Of a stretch of 64,000 bases of DNA, positions 34,060 through 45,089 are shown piece after piece. The stretch is from Massospora cicadina (lineage: Eukaryota > Entomophthoromycota > Entomophthoromycetes > Entomophthorales > Entomophthoraceae). Position 1 is the first letter of the stretch. Every line of letters starts with the position of its first letter. The stretch is from contig JAKSZP010018540.1 in NCBI GenBank assembly GCA_022478985.1, positions 101,471 to 165,470 on the forward strand, given 5' to 3'. Both the position numbers and the translations under genes were made by a program. Under the pieces are notes generated by a model. That model made no database searches. It had not been told where the DNA came from and worked only from the letters and a program-made list of their open reading frames with translations.

Positions 34060-34496
34060 GTCAGAATTTGAGGTTGAGGAATCTTAGGTTCAAGGAAAAT
34101 TAGAAAAAAAAATTTGGTAGCATTTAAAGGGTACCCCAACTATGATAACAGTTAGATTCCAGCCCATAATTGTACCAATTGTAATGAACTAATCACTGAG
34201 TTCCATTAACAAATCCTGCTGCCCTGGTACCCACTGCTATGAGTCACCAGAACCTCGCAGCCATCATACTGACCTTACCTCACAAAAACTATGCTCTGGT
34301 ATGGGCTCCAGATGGAGGAGTATAACATATTATTTTAGTAAAGGGTAATGGTAGGATCTCAGTTGCACCCATAAAACTTTAATCAGTTGATTCACCCCTT
34401 TTAATTAAAGAAAGTGAACGTCCCTAAGACCTTCCATTTAAAATAAGTGGATCTAGGGCATACCGTTGATGAGTTGTGGGTTCAGCTGAGGCCCCT
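34060..34496 (+). pseudogene. H1 integrase C-terminal chromodomain and 3' untranslated stretch
   Basis: Frame at 34077-34212: ILGSRKIRKKNLVAFKGYPN then YDNSWIPAHNCTNCNELITE FH, with the layout of a chromodomain (hydrophobic-K-G-Y/F, then NSW, then an acidic helix EL...EFH). The usual Trp of the WKGY box is Phe (FKGY). Chromodomains on integrases direct insertion to modified chromatin. The piece was separated from the integrase core by A3. Its 5' side joins 21716 across the GTCGG/GTCAG duplication. After the chromodomain the sequence to 34496 shows no domain. Confidence 0.75.
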
Positions 34497-34941
34497 CCAC
34501 TCAATTCTATTATAATTTGAAGAAGGTGGAGGATTTTTCCATAAAATTAAATTTTGCTGATGCCTATGTCGCAAAAATTGCAAAAAACTGTGAAAAATCT
34601 GAGCATGATTGGATGGAATGAGACTGAAGCCCCAACAGAAAAATCAGCACAGAAATCAATCTGGCGATGATCCCTCCACTTGGGAAGAAAATTTTGTTTG
34701 GAAATTGCAAGATGCGCTGGAATGCTGGAACCTCCACAGAAGTAAAATTTGGCAACAGGAACTGAAAATCAAGGCACCCAAAATGTGAAAAGCAAGCCAT
34801 GACGCAAAACTCCCAGCTTTTATAAGAAGATTTGCCTATCCAGTTGTAATAAATGTTCCATAATCCCTGCCCTTAACTTCCCTTTAACTATAAAGACCCA
34901 ATATACTGCAGATGATAGAGTGCTGAATTATGTTGTATTAT
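34497..34941 (+). repeat. H1 3' LTR, left part
   Basis: Matches 9133-9575. CTCAATTCTA at the start parallels CTCGATTTTA in the 5' copy. TATAAAG lies at 34889-34895. R2 interrupts after ATGTTGTATTAT (34930-34941). Confidence 0.72.
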
Positions 34942-36836
34942 CCTTTTTTAGCAATAGTGGTGCCCAACACAAAAGGTGGAGCAACCACGCATTTTTATTA
35001 GCAAGAGGGCCAAATAAAGGGATTATAAAATAAAAACATCATAATATGGCACCTCAGCTAAAAGCCTAGGAAGCCATGTCAGAAGAGGAGAAAGCTTTGG
35101 GAAACTTTTGTCCAGAACCCTTTTTAGCTGGTGGACCATGGCAGGCAGCATTGGGGTGAGAGCATCAGTGACATGAGGCAATAGGAGGTATAATTGTGGG
35201 TTTTTTGGTAATGAGGACAGCGGTGTCCATACCAAAACATAATGAGCAAGTTGATGCTCAACGAAAGTTATGAGAACAGGCACACAAGTAAATAACTTGT
35301 TGCACTGGCAGTATTGGGATAATTTGGATTGGTAATAGAGGTTTTGCTTCATCAATGCAATTACGGCTTGCACCAAAAGCAAGCTCCTCAATTTTATATT
35401 TTGTGTCCTCCTCAAAATCATGGGGGAAATATGGGATAGAAATACCCTTAACAAGGGGTACCATCGTCCCATGGAGTTGGTGGTAGAGGAGGGTGTTGGC
35501 TGGATAAGCAACGGCTTCAACTGCCATTTTATTTATATTTTTATAGATGGGATAACCATTTTAGCGATGGAAATGATGGGGGCGCGATTTGGGAGGATTG
35601 ACAAAAAACTCCTTCAATGCAAAATCTGATTTACATTATATTACTGGTCGTTAACATCAATCCAATTGAGACACTTAAAAGGACATGACTCAGCTAATGC
35701 GGCCCAGCCACAAGAGTTGGAAAGTTGGCTGAACCTGATTGGCTGCGAAATATTGATCATGGCAGCTCAGATGAAACTGTTTTAACCATGGCTCAGGTTG
35801 TATGATTTGACCAAGTTTCTTAGACTTTTAAAATATTGATTGGCTGCAGCTTTGATAGCCATGTCAGAATCTACTGAGGTTGTGGGTGGGAGAATCAATC
35901 ACCATCTAAAAAATTTGGGCATGGCAGCAGCTGTGATGACTCTGGAGGGAGGAGCAGTGGAAGTGGCGGAGGTGTAAGCTGTAGGGCACTTGCACTTCAA
36001 GTGATCAAGCTCAAAGCACAAGGGGCAAATGGTGTGGCCATCCTTGACATGCACCTAGAATGGGTGATCAGGGGTGAGTCTGATTACCATGCAAGGGGGA
36101 ATCATGAGATGGGCGATATTATGGAATGGGCAAATTGTCACAAAGGTGTGGGCCCTGCCAAATGATTTGCTCCATTCAGAACCACAAACTGCAGCATGGG
36201 GTCTGTGCCATAAATGGCCAAACCCTCCATGAGATCGTGGTGGAGGCATTTGGGGAAAGGTGGGAGGGCAACCCAGCGAACTGGACCACCAAAGTGGCCT
36301 TATCCAGGAGCCATGTGCGAACAGTGTGGATAGGAATATTCATAAACATAATTGGCTGCTTAGATGATGCCGCCACATCAGCCCCAGATCAAAATCTGAG
36401 GTCAAAATAGCCCTTAACTGGCAAAAATCAAAATATCTGGCAGTTATGAAAACCGCTGTGGCCATCTCAATGATGGTCATGCTCATGTATGGGAATTTAT
36501 TTCCATATTTGACCCAGATGCCAAAATGCAGGTTGCTCGAATTGGAGAAACAAAGGGCTCTGAAGACCTGCCTGTGTGCATGCATGATGGTGGGCTAAAT
36601 CCCGAGGTGGACATAACGCTAAGTGGCACTGGGAGGGCTAGAAAAGCAAGCACAGATGCGCTTCAGCAGCGGCTAAAGGACGCCAGAAGGCGGCCACTAC
36701 CACCCCAAGCTGGGGAAGCAGGATTAAATGGCATCAACATTTTTCTTTAATTGCTCGATTCAAGTGGTTGGTTTTTTCTATTTTAAAAAACTCAAAATTT
36801 AGCTTCAATATAGTTGATCAAAGCGAAAAGAAAGCC
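34942..36836 (-). mobile_element. R2: zinc-knuckle retroposon without polymerase
   Basis: 1.9-kb insert in the H1 LTR, flanked by ATGTTGTATTAT (34930-34941) and ATGGTGTACTAT (36837-36848), a 12-bp duplication matching at 10 positions. On the minus strand it ends GCTAAAAAAGG, an A-rich tail. Its last 570 bases are homologous to R1. It encodes a gag-like protein (next entry), and I see no endonuclease or RT. The marks point to mobilisation by a LINE in trans. Alternatives are an internally deleted LINE or a retroposed cellular gene. Confidence 0.75.
35023..36585 (-). pseudogene. R2 gag-like zinc-knuckle protein
   Basis: Minus-strand frames in order: MHAHRQVFRALCFSNSSNLH (from 36585); HTVRTWLLDKATLVVQFAGL (about 36330); an intact CX2CX4HX4C knuckle TICPLCFELDHLKCKCPT at 35986-36027; then a conserved C-terminal part, LLYHQLHGTMVPLVKGISIP and FPHDFEEDTKYKIEELAF (35390-35500), shared with R1 (LHGAMEPLV, FPHDFKEDVKYKI). 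The 165-codon frame 35023-35520 overlaps in another phase, and its downstream half also matches R1, so a frameshift separates the two. A nucleic-acid-binding chaperone role is inferred from the knuckle. I recognise no exact family. Confidence 0.55.
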
Positions 36837-36848
36837 ATGGTGTACTAT

Positions 36849-37715
36849 TCTCAATACACCATTAATTTCACAAAATTTTATCCATCTTTTTATAAGTTTT
36901 AACTAGTATGGAGATCCTCAAGGCACCAACCCAACCAATAGAGGTACACACTCATTTTAATCAATAATGATGGTGGCCGTCACATTGGATATTTCAGTAT
37001 TGCCCCCTCAGCACAGAAAACCCTCAGGAGTCATACCCTACAAGTTTCGCAAGATGCTTTACCCAATAAAATGATTATCAAAATCTCAAATTGAATGGAA
37101 TAGGCAAACGCTTAACTTAATCCATCCAAATTATGACAAAAATGAAAAATGATGATTGGCAGTCACATCTTGGGGAGACACTGTTAGGATTAAACCCAAC
37201 AAAGCGATTGCCACCCCTCAGTATCAAGTATGCGCTCAAAAGTATCAGGAGTATGACCTAAAAGTAAACCATGGAGGGCTGATTGACCCATTATTTGATC
37301 CAATTCGCCTAAATCATGGAGGAAATAAGAATGAAGATTTGGCGGATGTTACTCAAATTGAAACAGCTGGGATTAAACCCAATAAGACCTTTGTTACCAT
37401 AAGTTATCAGATGTAAATCCAGCTGAGTTGGAGTTTTAACTGAATGAAAAACAAAAATGGTTAAAAATCCCCTCCCGCCATCCCTGGAAGTTTGTCCCTT
37501 ATATTCAATACGTGGTCAAGATTACTTCTAGAAATCAGCTTGTTGGTCAGAATGGGGATGATGCTCATAGAATAATACTTTCTGCAACTATACCAGCATG
37601 TTTCTTATTTGCACATCATTAGAATGGCAATGCCGTGTAGATATAGATTTTAATGTGAGTATTGGAGTACCCCAGTAGAATCCAAGTCTTTCTTTGGCAT
37701 ATAGATAGTCTGACA
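36849..37715 (+). repeat. H1 3' LTR, right part
   Basis: Matches 9575-10436 throughout, for example TAAACCCAACAAAGC(G/A)ATTGCC. It contains an 86-codon open frame (37156-37416) discussed in the findings. It ends AGTCTGACA at 37715, and the next sequence is the H2 chromodomain region. Confidence 0.72.
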
Positions 37716-37850
37716 GTTCTCATAAGCTGAGAATCCCTTCCAGGCCACAAGATATTGGACCAGATGCAAGATATACAGGAAGCCAAGATCAACTTGGCCT
37801 CAGCTTCCTCCAAGCCTTCAGTAAAAATAGACTCCAATTCCAATAGAAGC
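37716..37850 (-). pseudogene. H2 chromodomain remnant
   Basis: On the minus strand QYLVAWKGFSAYENCQ is read just before the H1 edge. It carries the YLVxWKGF...EN core of integrase-linked chromodomains, with the expected W of ENSW replaced by C or lost by a frame change. The preceding acidic segment lies one frame over (EGLEEAEAKLILAS). The helix after this core is absent because H1 LTR sequence starts there. Confidence 0.7.
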
Positions 37851-38088
37851 TTCTTTTTAGAATGGGATAACTACAACACATGTAAAACAGGGTGCTGTTT
37901 CCAACAGGCGAGGAGCGTCAACTGAAATACCTATTGCCCATATTTGCCTCCACCACATGTTGACCAGAGAGTTTGCTTGCAAAAATTTATTAAGTCACCT
38001 GCATCTGCAGGTGGTGCGTGTCCAAAATGACAGAGGATCATAGCCATGATTTCATGGGCTGAAAATTTTTCAGTCCACAAAATATTTT

Positions 38089-39300
38089 TTAATCACTGAT
38101 GGCCTTAATCAAATGCTCCCATACCAAGGACTGGGTTCTTTGAATGTGCAGCGCGTTATCTGCAGAATCCAGAACCTCCAGGAAATAACATTCCCCAATA
38201 GAAAATGATACTTGTAACCCCAATGTGGCCCCATATGTCAAGAAACCATTAGAAGCATATATAACATTAATATATGCAAATTGAGCCAGTAAAAGATTGT
38301 CCACCCAGGTGTCATGTATTATCGCAGCATGACAGCAAAGGTACTGCACAAGGATATTCATAACCTGCTCTGTTTGACCTTTTGAATTAGAATGGTGTGC
38401 AGTTGAGAGATACAGCTTAATCTTCAAGATTGCCAGGAGTTTGGTCCAAAATCGCACCTTAAACTGTGACATTTGGTCACTTAGGATCTCCTGTGGCAAC
38501 CATCATCAAAAACATTTCGTACAATGAACCAGGATGTCTCTTCAGAGGTGATGGCAGAGTAACAAGAGATGAAAAGTGTGAACTTGGTAAAGCAGTCTAT
38601 GATCAGCATGAATAGTGAAAAATCATTGGAGCTGGGAAGCTCAACAATGAAATTAATTGACACCAAGGTCCATAAACCCTACTCTTGCTGCAGGGACTGA
38701 AGAATACCATTTTTACCTGATCTATCTGACTTAGACTGCAATGATGTCATGCAAGTCGTGATCCACATTGGAATATCCTTGGAAATACTCATTCAGTTAT
38801 ATATCTTCTTAACCAAATTCATTCACTTCCTATTCCATGGATTATCCATTGAGGTGGGGCATGATGCACCCAAATACCTTTGTTGCGGAGGTGGGGCGCC
38901 ATCCAAAGTCTTAACTGAAATTAATGATTCCCACTGCCAAGTAATGATGGTATCACTTATGCGTCAGAAGTGCCAGCTGGTCCCACAGATATAAACCCTC
39001 CAAGCAGGCAATTTAGCCTGACAATACCCAAGAGACCAGAGGCACATCTATGGCCCAATCTGCCATAAGAATTCTAGGAGAAGAAATGGCTAAGATCTTG
39101 GTTGGCAGAATTACTGTGGATAACTACTGCTCATTTGCCCACCAGCCTCAATGCAGATTTGCGACTCAAAATTCAGTAATAACATTCAAAGCCCTTTTGA
39201 ACAAACTTGTAACTAAAGCTAAAACTTCAGAAGTCGCAATACATCTGGGCCTGATAATGTGTCAGCTTCTGCAGGTTATGAAAATACACAAAGCCTGATG
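38089..39300 (-). pseudogene. H2 integrase
   Basis: Frame 38089-38499 (136 codons): PQEILSDQMSQFKVRFWTKL with the second catalytic Asp, then STAHHSNSKGQTEQVMNILV, where GQTE keeps the catalytic Glu. Frame 38481-38666: SINFIVELPSSNDFSLFMLI then DCFTKFTLFI, where the first Asp position (usually DFI) reads NFI. A zinc-finger remnant TTCMTSLQSKSDRSGKNG is near 38730. A frameshift near 38490 divides the core. Confidence 0.8.
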
Positions 39301-39354
39301 TTCTGTCCCCATGATCACCTCGTGCCACGTGCCTGCAGAAGGTACTTCCAATGT

Positions 39355-40480
39355 TTAAGACCACGCCACGGCGGCTAACTCCTTATTTAATGGCCCAGGA
39401 CTGTTTGGATGAATCAAACTCCACAAAAGATAAGCAACTGGATGTTCCACCCAACATGCATCTTCATCAACACCACCCACAGCAGCATATGAGGCGTTGC
39501 ATGCTAAAATAAATGGCTTCATGTGGTCTGTATGTTTGAGAATGGGAGGCGCCAAAAACACCTCCTTAATGGCGACAAATTCCCTCTGGTAATTTTAAGT
39601 TCATCAAAATGACAATTTTCCCCATTGATGGGGTGAAGCGGTGCAACTAGCTGCGAGTGGGCTGGAGAAAATTTCACTAAAAAGATGATTATGCTCAAGA
39701 AGCTCCACAACTGAATCTGGGTTTAGAGGTGGGTCGCTCAAGTATTGCCTCAAGCTTGCTGGGGAGATGGCATAACCATCTTTCAGGAATAGGTTACCCA
39801 GAAAGATAACCTCCTCCCATAGGAACTCACACTTGGGGGATTTACAAAATGTTTCAACTTTTGAAAGCAGACACCATCGCTTTAGGTCCTTCTCATGCTT
39901 CTTAGAAGTGGGGGAGTGAACAAGGATATCAATGTATGACACTGCATAAGTGAACCTTAGGTCACCAATCACATTGTTAATCATTCACTGGAATGTGGCT
40001 GGAGAGCTTTTTAGATGAAAAGAATCACGCGGAATTGAAAGATGACCCTTCTGGTCTGAATTGCAGAAGCCACTCCTAGCCTTATGCCACCCAGATCTGG
40101 TTAGATGCATTCACTATATCAAGCTTCAAAAATACCTAGGATTTTGTGATTGCCTGACTGATCATATGATCAAGGGAGAGAGGTTAGGGATCTTGAATGG
40201 TGATATTAATCAAATGGTCATAGTTGATGCTTGAGCACAACTTACCATCAGCCTTCTGAGCACAAACTATAGTTGATACTATAGGCGACGTTTCTATAAA
40301 CACCCACCCCTTCTTGAGCATATCATTTAAAAATTAAATGCCTGGTACTCCTGCGCCATGTAGGGATATAACAGACAGTTGATGTTAATCATTGTTACCC
40401 ATACATAAAGCCAGGTCATATTTAGAATGCGTTGAAAGGTAATTAGCCTTTATCAACTAAAAAATACTCAATATGCCACT
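39355..40480 (-). pseudogene. H2 reverse transcriptase and RNase H
   Basis: RT entry at 40330-40040: VSTIVCAQKADGKLCSSINY then FLKLDIVNASNQIWVA. Frame 39604-39984: RFTYAVSYIDILVHSPTSKK. The palm box is YIDI where YIDD-I is expected, so one Asp codon is missing. KCEFLWEEVIFLGNLFLKDG and the connection (FSEIFSSPLAASCTASPHQW) follow. RNase H starts in 39355-39561 with KPFILACNASYAAVGGV, where the catalytic Asp of ACDAS is Asn (G-to-A). Confidence 0.8.
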
Positions 40481-40546
40481 AAGGCTGGGGGAAAATTTGG
40501 AAGAAGGCCACCGGAGAGAGGATCAACGCGATGGAACTTTCCCCTG

Positions 40547-42500
40547 TTACTTCACAGGTGTATTGATAAGGGGAAGCTCCTCACACAACTGGGTGTTTGC
40601 AAAGGACAGCATATTCGAGTCCAGGTTAATGCTTACCTGTTGCTGAACCCACCACAACACCCCCAAAGTAACTGTAAAGAGCAGATCTGACACAGCGGCA
40701 GACCGCTCACATAAGCAGAACTGATGAACCAAAAAAGGCATGGGCTGCCATATATCTTTATTAACATTGGAATAGAAGATAAACCCAGCATGGCTGCCAC
40801 CACTTCAAAGTCCAAGTTGAGACCTTGCGACAGTTTCAAACTCATAAAGTTTCCCATCACTCCCATATCTACCAGGACCTAAACTGACACCATGTGTGCA
40901 CCCAACAGAATTTCCAGAAGCTATAAAAAATGAGCAAATGTGCTTATTGGCGACTTTATGGGATTTCGCTGGCTGTGTGGTAATAATCATGGAGTCATCT
41001 GGGGAAACTGAATCAACTAGGGATTGGCACTCACTGCAGAAATAATCTTCATAAAATTTCTGCGCTGGGATGCTGACAACTGGGAGACGGGATTCAAGGG
41101 CATTAGGTCAATCACAGCAACCGCTTCACCATTGACGCCACGGCAGGAGAAGGAGAAACAATGGGGAAATGAGACACTGAATTGTCCTCTGGCACCAAAA
41201 CATATTCCACGGGAGCCTGGCTCAAACTGGGCAGCTGGGAGTAAGCAACACTGGGCATATTTACTTGATATTTAACAGCTCTTAAAACCTCTTCAGTAAG
41301 GAATCTTTTACCAGCACCAAAAGCCCCATCCAACGCCTGCCAAGTGTAGCGCCGATGGTGCTGCAACCATGAACATCTTATCCTTTAAACCTAACTTCAT
41401 GTAACATGTGGAATAATTAAAGGACTTAGGGTTCAGGGTGGCACAAAATACTACCACTAATACATCCAATGGGATTATGAGTCCAAGGACCATGAAAAGC
41501 TTCCATGACCATTGCTACTTACGACGCCTCCACATCGAACATAAAGAACTTGAGTAGGAGAGCCGATCTCAGTATTGGCGCCTACACTACTGATGACACC
41601 AACAAAACATGGGGTCAAAACCCCCACTTGGTTGGTTGAACATAAAATTAGTGCACCCATTGATGAGCATCCCTTTCCACGGCATCCAACAAAGCCAAAC
41701 TCTACCGCGCATCAAAAAGAGGCGGAAGCTGCTATGTTGGCTGAAAAATGCACCTGAAATTTCTTAAGAACGTCCAACACCTGAGTCACAACCCTATGGA
41801 TGGGATGGATGAACCCACCCCCTGAGGGCGGACTGATACCAGAGCTGGACCCTTTGGGAATAATTACTCAGTCAGGAGCTCCCCCACCACCATAAGGAAG
41901 CCCCTAACAAATGCACTAACCAACCACATAACCAGAACCAGATTGAGCATCAACTGCAAGTTTATGTGTTATGACGTGCCCATCACATCACTGACTTCCA
42001 ACAAAAGGATGGAGATGGCGGAAACCAAGGGTCAGTCAATTTATGTCATGGAAACGGCTGATGAAATTGAGGCTGTCTGACATTCAAGGTGCGCCAACAT
42101 CCAGAAAACAACACAAAATTCTGGGGGCATAGCCTTCCATATGATCTAGTAGTGGGCAGGAAGAGAAGTGATTATGAGGCGGTGACTAAAGACCACCATA
42201 ACCACTTTCCTAATATTAAGCAAGCAGTGGCTGCCGCAGTGGTAGCAGATTTCACCACACTTAGCTCCTTTGGACCCATGGAAGGCACCAAATTTGATTA
42301 GGTGCCATATGTTGTTGAGCATGCGCAAGGTCATAGAACCTCACCCAACGGGAAGAAATGATCTACAACAGCAAAGGTGCATCTTGACGCCAGAGGGCGT
42401 CCAAAGGTGGGGACATTTCCAAAAGGCCACTAACTCACTAACTACATTTGAGGAGAGAAGGCAGCAACGTCTTCATAATGTCCACTAAGGGCCAGTCATT
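40547..42500 (-). pseudogene. H2 protease and gag-like region
   Basis: Minus-strand frames 40547-40741, 40633-40866 and 40805-40990 lie where the protease should be. One segment, GCTHGVSLGPGRYGSDG, is in the right place for the active-site region, but DSG/DTG is not readable. Further right, frames such as LPSLSQAPVEYVLVPEDNSV (41112-41366), the 41308-41493 frame and KSATTAAATACLILGKWLWW (about 42230) fill the gag position. No zinc knuckle was found. Assignment rests on position more than motif. Confidence 0.45.
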
Positions 42501-43499
42501 GCGCAACCCTGGGAACTTAGTGCTCGGTACAGTAATAGCAGATAGTAGTAAAAATTTTGACTGGAAAATTAGGGTGTAAAAAAGAATTGTTAATAAGAAA
42601 ACTTTTTGTAAAATTGACTGACAACTGTTCCAGTGAGCGATGGTTATCATAAGTACTGGAAGGCTTAGGAAATATTTGGGGTTGCATGAACTGAGGGTAT
42701 CAAAATCCCAACCAATTCCAGTAGAATAGAATTTCGCAACTAACTTGACGCAAAATTGACATTCCACTAGCCAACTGAATCTTGCTCAAATTTCGCAGCT
42801 AAATGTACCCTCCGAGTGAGATAATGCTTGATGGATTAGTTATAATTTGAACAGTGAGCAACTATTTGCTTTAATGGATAGGCCAATTAGGAGCTTTATC
42901 ATTAAGTAGTGAATGGATCTGTTGCCCTCAAAACCTCTGAAGTTATACCTCCCTCTTCTGGTGGGAGGGAAGCACCCTGGTGGATTTTTGAACCTGATTA
43001 TATCATGGCCATACTAATTCTGCTGCCCCACAATTTATTTAATTTTCACCCCTTCAGTGGAACCTGAAATTATCACTGGGGAAAGATGCCCACAGCTTTC
43101 CCTCTGGCGGCATTCTATCACTGCCGTCACTTACACACACACCCCTGATCTGCTGGAACAGCTCTTGAGTGTAAAGTAAGGGGGAAAGGGGGCAACTTTG
43201 AGGGGGTACGCCATCACTTACTTCTTCGAGTTTCATGTGCCCGTTAGGGCACCCTTTCAGGCAACTTTGCGTGATGAGACCTGGGGTACTACCCCCACCG
43301 CACTGGGGCTGCACGAATCTAAGCACTACAGGGCCATCACCCACTTCTCGTCCACCACATGGGCCAAATCGCCCTGGGTTATGAGAGGAACATTAATTTT
43401 CTTCAACCTCTTTTCTAGTGAAGAACGAAAATCTAGTGTAATCAAGTCACAAAGTATGCTCCCCAAGATTTATACCACCAATCTTATGTGCTAATTCTT
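42501..43499. other. Unassigned stretch between H2 and LINE L2
   Basis: No match to any LTR or coding block elsewhere in the window. It contains a 109-codon minus frame (42438-42767) and, at 43054-43494, overlapping 96- and 98-codon frames on opposite strands in a locally G/C-richer segment. It includes a short AC repeat near 43130. It may hold the decayed 5' end of H2 and the 5' end of L2. I recognise no gene. Confidence 0.5.
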
Positions 43500-43689
43500 T
43501 TTAATCTAGAATATGCTCCAGTAATAATCAATGCCTAAAGGGCACGATGACTACAAACTAAGGAGCAACCAACTGATCTTTACCTTCTCTCTATTAAGAA
43601 CAATATGCCATACTTTATATTACCCATTCTTTGCCAATATTAATAGTTCAATGTTTTATGCGTAAATTGTGGGATGAATTCCTTTGTTC

Positions 43690-44290
43690 TCAAAGAGAAG
43701 GTGTCAGAGTGGAAGAAGATGTCATATTATGCTGCTACCTTCATTAGTAAAATCTTTAATTGCGGTTGGTTTTATTTAGGCTTCCCTACTGCAGAGAAAG
43801 CTTTAAAACTACAAAGATGAAGATTGGAATTTTAATTTATAGGATATCACATTGTGCATGTGGAGCGCACCTACACCAAAAAAGATATCAATATTTATAA
43901 GCTTTGATGATCTCACAAATATCTTTTTCAAGCAATTTTTAAAAAGTAACCTAAAATGAGCTTAGAAATGTATGGGCTTGTCAGAGAGTTGATTACTAAG
44001 CTTTTATACAATTCCAAAGCTCTGAAGTGGGAAAACTATTACAGTTTATTGAACACCACCTGGCGATCCAGGTCATACTTTTCTAGAATCCCATAGGCTT
44101 CCAACTTTAAGCTCCCTGGTGGTATCCATTAAACTCCATTTAACGTTCTCCCAGAATGCGCACACCTATTTGCACTGATTGTAAAGCTCTAAGCCACAAG
44201 GTGCATGCATGCTCTTTACAAGGAAGCACACCTGAGAATCCTGATGAAGATACTTTTACTGACAAGCAACTTCCCACATTATGCCAAACA
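43690..44290 (+). pseudogene. L2 ORF1 with zinc knuckle
   Basis: After the segment aligned with L1 ORF1, a block near 43890-44060 corresponds to FISFDSLPTN in L1 (FISFDDLTN here). At 44171-44212 the reading PICTDCKALSHKVHACSLQG holds a complete CX2CX4HX4C knuckle, matching PICNHCGSLGHKEHACPVKE in L1. This is an RNA-binding ORF1 protein of the LINE particle. Stops and shifts interrupt it in several places. Confidence 0.72.
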
Positions 44291-45089
44291 AACTAATGTC
44301 TCTATTATTATCCTTGGGTGATACTGATGATTCATTTTTGGATCATATGGTTTCTAAAACAAAGGAAAGTGCATCAAAAATGCATAAAAAGACTTTCAAT
44401 AAGATAGCGCAAGAGTTAACTACCCTGAATTACATATTAATTGCAGAGACAATGGAAACTATCTAACTCTCAACACTCAGCAATGCCAACAATTCCTTAA
44501 GTGGCGGATAGCCCTAAGCAGTCCTTAGATACATTTAATCAAGATCTACTCAATCCATCACACCAAGCTCATGATAATAAGCTTAATTGACTAAGCCTTT
44601 TCACATGGTCAACCTTCTAGAAAATCAGATAGTTTAAAAGGTTATGAAAGGCTTCTTCTCAGCTTCCTCAAAAAGAAATATGATACGCATTCAAATAGAG
44701 GAGTTTGCTCAGGTTAGCATTTCCACTTATAAAGCCAAGATGGTATCATGGGCGCATCTGGGTCTATTGACTCAGCTCACTGCTCATAGAGCAGCATGGG
44801 TGTCCAACTGACCTTAGGGAAACCATATGTTACAGAATTCAGGGCTTCTGCCTACCATGTTAAGAACTAAATTACTTAAGCAACCCACCTGCTGATATAT
44901 TGATGATTCATAAAATCCTATTTGTTGTAGTAGAAGTCGTGGAGTGTCTACAAGCCTTTTTTTCTATGATTTCCAGTTGGTTTCATTACAGTGGATTCAA
45001 TATTTATCCTAAAAAAGGTTGTGTGGTATATACTCTTTAATTTCTTAAAATGATTAGGCACTAGCTGTCATATTCTCATGGAATAAGGA

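Larger units (their letters stand above)
9133..37715 (+). mobile_element. H1: long-LTR chromovirus, interrupted by A2, A3 and R2
   Basis: The pieces 9133-13098, 19729-21716, 34060-34941 and 36849-37715 join into one Ty3/gypsy element of about 7.7 kb: LTR, gag-like region, PR, RT, RH, IN, chromodomain, LTR. The order and strand are consistent, and each gap is bounded by the duplications of the element that fills it (GTCAC for A2, GTCGG/GTCAG for A3, 12 bp for R2). Flanks CCCCT (9128-9132) and GTTCT (37716-37720) do not make a convincing TSD. The right edge lies in the chromodomain of H2, so H1 may have inserted there. The codon content is badly decayed. Confidence 0.75.
37716..42500 (-). mobile_element. 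H2: second chromovirus-type gypsy element
   Basis: Minus-strand order from right to left: gag-like frames (about 42500-41100), protease region, RT (40330-39700), RT connection and RH (39700-39355), IN (about 39300-38089), chromodomain (37720-37810). RT and RH segments resemble H1 (for example FLAPPILKHTDHMKPF against FTSAPVLRHAKEYKPF), but no H1-type LTR is found on its right, so it is a related yet different family. The 3' LTR is missing because H1 begins at 37715. The 5' LTR was not recognised. Confidence 0.65.

Noticed and set aside
9128..37720. CCCCT/GTTCT as the target duplication of H1
   Set aside because: Only two of five bases agree. The left flank is the end of the A1 LTR and the right flank is H2 coding sequence, so the flanks do not rejoin into one sequence.
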